Shown here in pieces: positions 6,312 to 12,361 of a DNA stretch of 14,723 bases; position 1 is the first letter of the stretch, and each line of letters opens with the position of its first letter. Origin of the DNA: Lachnoclostridium sp. UBA1308 (GTDB lineage: Bacteria; Bacillota; Clostridia; Lachnospirales; Lachnospiraceae); contig DBTU01000052.1 in the NCBI GenBank assembly GCA_002307215.1, positions 34,741 to 49,463 on the forward strand, read 5' to 3'. Made by a program: the position numbers and the translations under genes. Under the pieces are notes generated by a model that did no database searches, was not told where the DNA came from, and saw only the letters and a program-made list of their open reading frames with translations.

Positions 6312-7439
6312 TCAGATTTTTGCTTTAAATCTATCATGGCGAAACGCACTGATATCCAAACAGGTTTGCTTCTCCACGACCATCTCTGACAATAAAGTTC
6401 CTACGGTAGGTGAGATACCAAAGCCATGTCCGGAGAAACCACAAGCCAAAACTAATCCCGGTACCTCCTCGACTTTACTGATGACCGGAACATGGTCTGC
6501 GCAGTCATCCATCCAGCCCGCCCAGGTACGTACAATTTTCACATCTGCAAGCACTGGGAAATATTTCATAATTCCCCGACAGATGCAAGAGGCTGTAAGA
6601 CTTGACGAGGAGGGCGTTCCATTATCGCGGTTGACTCCTTCAAATCCGGAGGAACCTCCGAATACAAAGGATCCGTGTGTGCTCTGATGACCATAGAAAT
6701 CTGCCATAGCTGTACCTAACATCTGATAAAACATCGGTGGCTGCGCCTCCGTAACCAGTACTTCCAGCAAAGCCTGATTTACCGGCACATCGAGTCCTAT
6801 CGTATTGGCAATCCTGCGGCTGTCATAGCCCGCAGCAAGTATGATTGTTTCACCCTCATAGATATGATCGGTGGTTACCACTTGTCTCGCTCTATCCTTT
6901 ACTTTCCTAATCGCTATTACTTCTTCGCCGGTAATGAAACATACTCCAAGCTTTCTTGCCTTTCTGTAATACGCAAGTGTTGCAAGCATTGGATTCGCAT
7001 GCCCGTCTGTAGGACACCAGCTTGCACCGATCACTTCCTCTGATAGAAATTTACAGATTTGTCTGCTTTCTCCGGTATCAATCATCCTTACATCCAGTCC
7101 TAAAGAGGATGCACTGTCTGTAAGCCCGTTTAAGATCTTAAGGTGCTCCACAGTCTTACCCAGCCGCAGATTTCCCTCCTGATAATATTCTACATCCATC
7201 TCGAGTTCATCCTTCAGATGCGGCCATAGATTTTTTACACCGTACATTGCGAGTGGAAGCTCCCTCTTATCACGTCCCGACTGTCTGACACCGCCACCGT
7301 TTCTACTGGAGCCGCCATTTCCGATACTATCTGATTTTTCCAGCACGATGACCGAACAGCCCTTTTTTGCAAGATAATATGCCGCGGAATTACCGATAAT
7401 ACCGCCACCAATTATTATTACCTCTGCATTGTTCGTCAT
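6312..7439 (-). CDS. DadA/glycine-oxidase-like FAD-dependent oxidoreductase (dehydrogenase catalytic subunit)
   Basis: This 375-aa protein of the DAO/DadA family oxidises amino, imino or N-substituted amino acids with FAD. The N-terminus has the GGGIIG dinucleotide motif in a beta-alpha-beta fold ending in VLEK (residues about 7-36). It is followed by SSRNGGGVRQ, the second flavin-contact motif of this family. A C-terminal CGFSGHGFGISP stretch contacts FAD. The length suits the small catalytic subunit of HcnC, LhpB or OoxB-type complexes. The start at 7439 has AGAGGTGG (7445-7452) 5 nt upstream; a GTG 9 nt upstream lies inside that site. It follows the BFD-like gene by 30 nt in the same operon. 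Substrate unknown. Confidence 0.9.
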   Translation of the reverse strand: MTNNAEVIIIGGGIIGNSAAYYLAKKGCSVIVLEKSDSIGNGGSSRNGGGVRQSGRDKRELPLAMYGVKNLWPHLKDELEMDVEYYQEGNLRLGKTVEHLKILNGLTDSASSLGLDVRMIDTGESRQICKFLSEEVIGASWCPTDGHANPMLATLAYYRKARKLGVCFITGEEVIAIRKVKDRARQVVTTDHIYEGETIILAAGYDSRRIANTIGLDVPVNQALLEVLVTEAQPPMFYQMLGTAMADFYGHQSTHGSFVFGGSSGFEGVNRDNGTPSSSSLTASCICRGIMKYFPVLADVKIVRTWAGWMDDCADHVPVISKVEEVPGLVLACGFSGHGFGISPTVGTLLSEMVVEKQTCLDISAFRHDRFKAKI

Positions 7440-7469
7440 AAAAACCACCTCTATTCTGCCTTACTGCGG

Positions 7470-7790
7470 CTATATTTCCTCATTCGCATATACAATCATT
7501 TCTATCGGCCTCATAGGAGCTCTGGAGGTTGCCGGCTCCAAATCATAGGGACTGATACCAAGCTCTTTCGCAACAATTCCTTTTACCAGTCTTCCGCAGG
7601 TTTGTCCCTGGCAAAGACCCATTCCGGTCCTTAAATATCTTCTTATCTCGGTCAGGGTAAACATACCTTCGTGCACTGCCTGCCTGATTTCTCCTTTGGT
7701 AATCTCTTCACATCTACAGATAATTATTTCATCATCCTGCTGAGGGATAAATGTTCCGATATTCTTGAAACGGTCTGTTACTTTTCCCAT
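7470..7790 (-). CDS. BFD-like [2Fe-2S] protein
   Basis: This 106-aa protein is a stand-alone BFD (bacterioferritin-associated ferredoxin-like) [2Fe-2S] domain. The cysteine pattern CRC (Cys25, Cys27) and CQGQTC (Cys60, Cys65) is intact, with the CEEITKGEIRQAV and TGMGLCQGQTCGRL helices typical of the fold. In opine-oxidase and HcnB-type large subunits this domain is fused to the C-terminus; here it is a separate gene directly after the large subunit. The start at 7790 has a perfect AAGGAGG 6 nt upstream. A longer frame to 7862 would overlap the preceding gene, has no such site and is rejected. It probably relays electrons between the FAD subunits. Confidence 0.88.
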   Translation of the reverse strand: MGKVTDRFKNIGTFIPQQDDEIIICRCEEITKGEIRQAVHEGMFTLTEIRRYLRTGMGLCQGQTCGRLVKGIVAKELGISPYDLEPATSRAPMRPIEMIVYANEEI

Positions 7791-7833
7791 TCTATTCCTC
7801 CTTCTAAAAATATCTATATCAGCTTTCGCCTTT

Positions 7834-9399
7834 TTACTTAATAAAACGAGCCTGCATTGCATATTTCAAAGGCACTTTCATGGTAAGTAGATTGGTATGA
7901 TCAAAGGCAGGGGACGACTTTACCTCCAACACCTCTGCATCACAGATTACACTACCGCTTCTGTCAAGAGCTTTTCCTTGATAACCCTTTGCCGGCAAAG
8001 GCAAAAATTCATAGGGAATAACAACCTGGGCATAGCCAGGTTCATAGTCCTCGTTTATTAGAAAGATTGCCTGGCCGGAACAAGAAGCAACGCACATTCC
8101 ACACCCACTGCAGATCTTTTCTTTATCAATTACCGGGAGGGACGTGATATTCTCCCCAATTCTAATACATTTTTTTGTACAAGCATCTTGACAGGGATTA
8201 CAAGGAATGTTCTGGGTACATTCAATGACAGGATGTATCCCCTTAGACTTTTTCACTCCGGGAAAGCGGAGGATTTCCTCATCACTGAGATACCCCTTCT
8301 TCAGAAGACTTGCCGAAACATCGATTCCTTCGTCTGTCTTCTCAATCACTTTGCCTCGATTACCCGGTGCAAACATTCCCTGTCTGAGACTGGATAACGC
8401 CTTATCCATCTCTGCCGTCTTTTCATCCATCAGGTCCTTACTGATATATCCCAGATATTTTGCTGCTGCTATTCCTGCGATATGGCCTTCAATCATTGCT
8501 GAGCTTGCTTCTTCAATTCCTGAGACATCACCGGCTGCAAATATTCCGGGAATACTTGTCTCGCCGTATTCATCACAGACCGGTAGATATCCGCCCGGAG
8601 TATCAGACATTGTACAACCTGCCATCTTCAGCAGCTGTGCCATCGGAGATAACCCAACTGCCAGACAGATAGTATCAGCATCAAAATGCTTCTCTGTACC
8701 GGGGATAATCTGCCATTTTGAATCTACCTCACCAATAACAACTCCTGTTACGCTTTCTTCACCTTCAGCTTTGATAATCGTGTGCGAAAGATAGAACGGA
8801 ACACCGCACCTTGTAACTTTTGATGCATGCACCCCATACCCACCTACTTTCGGTGAGGCATCCACCACCGCCACAACTTCACATCCGGCCTGTAAAAGCT
8901 GGAAGCTGACAACAAGACCAACGTTACCGCTTCCTAACATTAGTATGCGTTTCCCGGGCTTTACATGATGGAGATTCATCATCGTCTGGGCAGCTCCGGC
9001 GCCTATAACTCCGGGAAGCGTCCATCCGTCAAAGGTAATCATATTCTCAGAGGCTCCGGTTGCAATGATGATGGTATCCCCTTTAAAATGTTTTATTTCG
9101 TCTCCCAGCTTTACCAGCACTTCTTTATCCAAATAAAGACCGATTACGGTTGCATTCAGCTTAACAGTAACGCCATATTCATTGGCTTCTCGAAGCAAAT
9201 CCTCACCGATTTTTATTCCTCTGATTTTAGCCTTATGCTCCCTGGAGCCGAAGAATTTATGAATTTGTTTGAAGAGCTGACCGCCAGGCTTTGCATTTTC
9301 ATCAAAGACAATTACTTTAAGTCCATGCTTTGCTGCTTCAATCGCAGCGGATAGTCCGGCAGGACCCGCGCCGACAATAATCAATTCATATCGTTCCAT
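7834..9399 (-). CDS. FAD/NAD(P)-type oxidoreductase with C-terminal dicluster ferredoxin module (dehydrogenase large subunit)
   Basis: This 521-aa protein has an N-terminal GAGPAG FAD motif (10-15), PGGQLFKQIHKFFG (38-51) as in opine-oxidase and HcnB large subunits, a second nucleotide motif GSGNVG (156-161), and AAGDVSG (288-294) closing the FAD site. The C-terminal part adds cysteines 394, 400, 403, 407 and 411, then a classic CxxCxxCxxxC (430, 433, 436, 440), which suggests one or two [4Fe-4S] clusters. That module is not expected in the aerobic relatives. GGGAGGT lies 7 nt before the ATG. It follows the small [2Fe-2S] gene by 24 nt and precedes the BFD gene by 43 nt, so the subunits are probably co-produced. 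Electron acceptor and substrate are inference. Confidence 0.9.
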   Translation of the reverse strand: MERYELIIVGAGPAGLSAAIEAAKHGLKVIVFDENAKPGGQLFKQIHKFFGSREHKAKIRGIKIGEDLLREANEYGVTVKLNATVIGLYLDKEVLVKLGDEIKHFKGDTIIIATGASENMITFDGWTLPGVIGAGAAQTMMNLHHVKPGKRILMLGSGNVGLVVSFQLLQAGCEVVAVVDASPKVGGYGVHASKVTRCGVPFYLSHTIIKAEGEESVTGVVIGEVDSKWQIIPGTEKHFDADTICLAVGLSPMAQLLKMAGCTMSDTPGGYLPVCDEYGETSIPGIFAAGDVSGIEEASSAMIEGHIAGIAAAKYLGYISKDLMDEKTAEMDKALSSLRQGMFAPGNRGKVIEKTDEGIDVSASLLKKGYLSDEEILRFPGVKKSKGIHPVIECTQNIPCNPCQDACTKKCIRIGENITSLPVIDKEKICSGCGMCVASCSGQAIFLINEDYEPGYAQVVIPYEFLPLPAKGYQGKALDRSGSVICDAEVLEVKSSPAFDHTNLLTMKVPLKYAMQARFIK

Positions 9400-9423
9400 A
9401 GTAAGTACCTCCCAAACCGTTAC

Positions 9424-9732
9424 TTATTCCTTTACAGAAACTCCGTACTGTGTCTCAACTATCATACCTTCCGCTAACGGAGTGATACAGGTACGGACAT
9501 TCGGCTTCTTATCGACAACCATGACACAGTCCGTACATCTTCCGATTGCACAAAATATTCCGCGCGGTTTATGCTCTTTTTTCGTATAACGGTGAACCAT
9601 TACTCCGGCCACCTTCAACGCAGCTGCAATCGGCTCACCTTCAAAGCCTTCTATTTCTTGTCCGTTATAAGTAAATGTGACCTTTTTTCTAATTTCTGTT
9701 TTTCCCAGAATCGGATGCTCTTCAATTCGCAT
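9424..9732 (-). CDS. Small (2Fe-2S)-binding subunit (Fer2_4 / HcnA-like)
   Basis: This 102-aa protein has a plant-type [2Fe-2S] ferredoxin fold of the HcnA/SoxA-N/LhpE kind. Ligand cysteines are Cys61, Cys66, Cys69 and Cys82 (CAIGRCTDC then RTCITPLAEGM), with the usual TFTYNGQEIEGFEGEPIAAAL N-terminal part. It would bridge the two FAD subunits in a heteromeric amino-acid dehydrogenase. A GGAGG site (9737-9741) lies 4 nt before the ATG. The 5' side is unusual: a 196-nt gap full of hairpins separates it from the OCD-family gene, while the downstream gap to the large subunit is only 24 nt. Confidence 0.9.
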   Translation of the reverse strand: MRIEEHPILGKTEIRKKVTFTYNGQEIEGFEGEPIAAALKVAGVMVHRYTKKEHKPRGIFCAIGRCTDCVMVVDKKPNVRTCITPLAEGMIVETQYGVSVKE

Positions 9733-9748
9733 AATACCTCCATTCTAC

Positions 9749-9912
9749 CGCAAACTTGCGAATTTGGGCGTCAGCACAAATTCGCCGTGTGGAAAATGAT
9801 TTTCCACACTAACGTAACATGCCTACCCTTAGAATTAGTTTGGGCCGAGGATTACGCAGGCTCAAACTTCTAAGTGTGAATTATGCTTTTCAATAATTCA
9901 CACTACCTCCTT
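9749..9912 (-). other. Intercistronic hairpin array with an orphan ribosome binding site
   Basis: In the gap between the OCD-family gene and the [2Fe-2S] gene there are, by plus coordinates: CGCAA/TTGCG (9749-9760); a perfect 9-bp stem (9758-9766 with 9777-9785); a perfect 10-bp stem with TGA loop (9787-9796 with 9800-9809); a 16-bp bulged stem (9828-9834 plus 9838-9846 with 9859-9867 plus 9868-9874); and a perfect 12-bp stem (9873-9884 with 9893-9904). On the minus strand a consensus AAGGAGG (9912-9906) directly precedes the array but serves no recognisable gene. No T tract follows any hairpin, so these are not ordinary terminators. They may set mRNA stability or be a repeat insertion. Confidence 0.6.
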
Positions 9913-9928
9913 ATTTCAATTTCATCTA

Positions 9929-11062
9929 TTAAGCCAAATAAGGTGTATCCCACAGCTTGAGTTTTGTACCAATTCCCATCTCTAAGGCTCTACGGTAAAT
10001 GACCGTTCCCCAAGCGACATCCTCAACCGGCATCCCACCTACGGAATAAAGAATGATTTCTTCGTCATTCTTTCGTCCGGGAGTCTTTCCCATGATGATA
10101 TCTCCAAGATCTTCAACCATTTCGGGAGCCATGATATGATCATGAATCAAATCCATGTAGTGAACTCCCATAATTCCTATGGTTTCATATGCAGGATACG
10201 GAATTTCCTCTGACCAGGCTTCATAAAGCATTCTGCTATCCACAACATTTTTACAGCGATTCAATACAAAGTCATCATCAAATCTGCCGTTAGCCGGAAG
10301 ACAAAATAACGCACCGGGTTTAATCCATTCTTCTTTCACATAAGGATAATTTTCTGAACCTTCGCTACCGGAGGTGGCTAAGCTGATAATATCAGAACCC
10401 CAGACAGCTTCTTCAACGGTATTCACTACTTCTATCTTCGTTATTAGCGGAAACTCTGTCTTTACAAAGTTTATAAAACTATCAATTGATTTTTGGCCTC
10501 TACCCATGATTTTTACTGTATCTATTTCCGGGCAAGTACAGACAAAGGATGCCAATGCTGTCTTATTCATAACTCCGGGTCCTACAATACCAACCACCTT
10601 GGAGCCTTTTCTTGCAAGATATTTTGCACCGACTCCCGGAATCGCTCCGGTTCTGTAAGCACTTAAAATATTAGCAGACATAAGAGCCATCGGAGCTCCG
10701 GTATCCTTATCATTCAGCATTAAGGTAAGAATGGATCGGGGAAGCCCTTTTTCCTTGTTCGCTACGTTAGAGCCATACCATTTCACTCCTGCCATATCAA
10801 ACCTACCACCAAGATAAGCCGGCATTGCCATGAATCTCCGGTCAGGTCCGTCTATCGGCATATTAGGGAATTCTGAACTTTGCGGAAACAGCATCATAAC
10901 ACCATGGGAATTCGCATTTGCTCCACCCATACGAAAATCTCCGACACTCATAAGCTTCAACATCTCTTCCATCGTTTCAACACAGCCGGCCATATCAGTG
11001 ACTCCGGCATTAATCATTTCCTCTTCACTCAGATATAAGAATTCAACCTTTGGATAACTCAT
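9929..11062 (-). CDS. Ornithine cyclodeaminase / mu-crystallin family protein
   Basis: This 377-aa NAD(P)-binding protein belongs to the OCD/mu-crystallin superfamily, which includes ornithine and lysine cyclodeaminases, imine (pyrroline-2-carboxylate) reductases and alanine dehydrogenases. Landmarks are MPAYLGG and AGVKWYGS with the conserved active-site Lys94, a DTGAPMALM strand, SAYRTGA with Arg137, and the nucleotide-binding GIVGPGVM (158-165). It is longer than the usual 320-350 aa, with an extended C-terminus. From memory, some clostridial relatives carry names linking them to amine oxidation; I cannot verify this. It heads the redox operon, as ocd accompanies octopine oxidase genes in Agrobacterium. 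The start at 11062 has GGAGG (11071-11075) 8 nt upstream; the ATG at 11077 overlaps that site. Confidence 0.87.
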   Translation of the reverse strand: MSYPKVEFLYLSEEEMINAGVTDMAGCVETMEEMLKLMSVGDFRMGGANANSHGVMMLFPQSSEFPNMPIDGPDRRFMAMPAYLGGRFDMAGVKWYGSNVANKEKGLPRSILTLMLNDKDTGAPMALMSANILSAYRTGAIPGVGAKYLARKGSKVVGIVGPGVMNKTALASFVCTCPEIDTVKIMGRGQKSIDSFINFVKTEFPLITKIEVVNTVEEAVWGSDIISLATSGSEGSENYPYVKEEWIKPGALFCLPANGRFDDDFVLNRCKNVVDSRMLYEAWSEEIPYPAYETIGIMGVHYMDLIHDHIMAPEMVEDLGDIIMGKTPGRKNDEEIILYSVGGMPVEDVAWGTVIYRRALEMGIGTKLKLWDTPYLA

Positions 11063-11413
11063 AATTATTTCCTCCATTCCTGCGCATATGCAGTTTGTGC
11101 TAAGTGTGCCTGCACTCTTTGGTTACATAGTTCATATTTTGCACATCTGTAATATTCCTTATTAGTTACTGATTATAAACGGATACTTCTATCATTAATT
11201 GTAAAAATCGGAAGCAAGGAGTGAAAAAAGAAATTCATAGTTGCAGTTCAAACAGAATGTATTATTTAAATTCATTGGCAGGAACAAAAAGAGTATGTTC
11301 AAGTGGCTTTCACCACTTAGCATACTCTAGTACCCAGCACATTCGGCATAGCCGACATTTGATTTAACTTATATTTGCATAGCTGCTCATAAATATCCCA
11401 AAATAGTATTCAA
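11063..11413. other. Intergenic region upstream of the redox operon
   Basis: This 351-nt gap contains the operon's leader, a candidate -10 and the terminator of the regulator gene. TATAAT on the minus strand (11177-11172) has no good -35 at 16-18 nt, which would fit an activator-dependent promoter served by the neighbouring AraC-type protein (inference). A small TCGGC-ATA-GCCGA hairpin lies at 11343-11355. No coding region is supported. Confidence 0.45.
11286..11328 (-). terminator. Rho-independent terminator of the AraC-type regulator gene
   Basis: On the minus strand AGAGTATG (11328-11321) pairs with CATACTCT (11297-11290). An inner 6-bp AAGTGG/CCACTT stem continues it, and UUUUU follows. 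It sits about 85 nt past the stop at 11414 and insulates the regulator from the redox operon downstream. Confidence 0.85.
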
Positions 11414-12253
11414 CTAATTAATTACCTGCAGTTTATCCAGGTAACAATTCTGTTGAAGGCTGTTGATATATTTTCTTGGTGTAAACTCCGTAAATTCTTT
11501 AAAATCCTTGATAAAATGTGACTGATCGTAATATCCTGCCTCTAGGCCTGTCGTTGTTAGATCCGATGTATTTATATTCTGGGTCATGCCGTCTATTGCT
11601 TTTTGGAATCGTATGATGCGTATCAGTTCCTTAGGCGGCATACCAAATTCTTCGCTGATAACCTGATTCAGATATCGTAAGGAGTATCCGGTTTTCTCAC
11701 TTAAGTCATTTAGCTTTATATTGCCTCCCGATTGCATGATTTCCTTGCGTAAGAAACATCCAAGGCTATAACTTTCATATTTATCTTCATCATAAATCTT
11801 TATATAATAGCTTAAGAATACTTTGATTTTCTGTTCGAAGGTCTTAGCGGACCATATTTTTTCAAAGAATTCGTCCCTCTCGGATATGCTGTCGAACAGT
11901 TCATCATATCTGATTTCTTTTCCAACCAGTTCCTCCAGCTTTACATGTCTGCCCACAGGATTATATCCGGGAAGAAATCTTACGCCAAAATGATCACATC
12001 GGTTCATTGTTTCAACATCAATCTTTTCCAAAGGAGTTCCCGCCACCTTGGTTTCAAGCTTATTACCATTACTACAGAAAATAATATCCACACAAGCATC
12101 CGGAATACCGCTCATCATATCATGCACTGCCTCAAATTGATAAAAATGAGATATCCCGTACCTCATAAGGCTATATTTCTTATAGGCGTTTGTTACTAAT
12201 ACAAATCCCGGCTGCTTCGGATGCAGCAGTTCAACGTAGCTTCTATTTGTCAT
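11414..12253 (-). CDS. AraC-family transcriptional regulator
   Basis: This 279-aa protein has a C-terminal AraC-type double helix-turn-helix, residues about 165-270. The first helix-turn-helix is in IKLNDLSEKTGYSLRYLNQV, followed by MPPKELIRIIRFQKA, and the second is GYYDQSHFIKDFKEFTEFTP, the signature segment of the family. The N-terminal part (about 1-150) is a poorly conserved effector-sensing domain containing GIPDACVDIIF. It lies just upstream of the OCD-led operon on the same strand and is separated by a terminator, so it is probably the activator of that operon (inference). I place the start at 12253, with AAAGGAG 6 nt upstream. A longer TTG frame from 12304 reads through a terminator hairpin and is unlikely. 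Confidence 0.92.
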   Translation of the reverse strand: MTNRSYVELLHPKQPGFVLVTNAYKKYSLMRYGISHFYQFEAVHDMMSGIPDACVDIIFCSNGNKLETKVAGTPLEKIDVETMNRCDHFGVRFLPGYNPVGRHVKLEELVGKEIRYDELFDSISERDEFFEKIWSAKTFEQKIKVFLSYYIKIYDEDKYESYSLGCFLRKEIMQSGGNIKLNDLSEKTGYSLRYLNQVISEEFGMPPKELIRIIRFQKAIDGMTQNINTSDLTTTGLEAGYYDQSHFIKDFKEFTEFTPRKYINSLQQNCYLDKLQVIN

Positions 12254-12278
12254 TGGCTGCTCCTTTCGATCGTTTGTA

Positions 12279-12320
12279 TAAAAAAAGGCACAAATGAGTA
12301 TCAAAACTCCTTTGTGCCTT
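12279..12320 (-). terminator. Rho-independent terminator of the SLH protein gene, at the start of the araC-type transcript
   Basis: On the minus strand positions 12320-12306 pair with 12299-12285 (15 positions, one mismatch), followed by seven or more U. It follows the SLH-gene stop (12362) by about 40 nt. It also begins almost exactly at the predicted start of the araC-type transcript, and its U tract ends 26 nt before that gene's start codon. Confidence 0.9.
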
Positions 12321-12326
12321 AGAAAC

Positions 12327-12355
12327 TTTATACAACCTTATAGATTATTTGTCAA
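12327..12355 (-). promoter_or_regulatory. Sigma-A promoter of the AraC-type regulator gene
   Basis: On the minus strand a perfect TTGACA (12355-12350) is separated by 17 nt from TATAAA (12332-12327). It lies between the stop of the upstream SLH gene and the terminator hairpin, and predicts a start near 12320, the first base of the hairpin stem. Confidence 0.75.
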
Positions 12356-12361
12356 CAGTTA

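Noticed and set aside
7791..7862. Longer N-terminus for the BFD-like protein
   Set aside because: It would overlap the large-subunit gene and lacks a ribosome binding site, whereas 7790 has a perfect one.
8207..8794. 195-codon open frame on the plus strand
   Set aside because: It is antisense to the well-supported large oxidoreductase subunit and shows no domain features.
9749..9904. CRISPR array
   Set aside because: The hairpins differ in sequence and length and there are no regularly spaced identical repeats.
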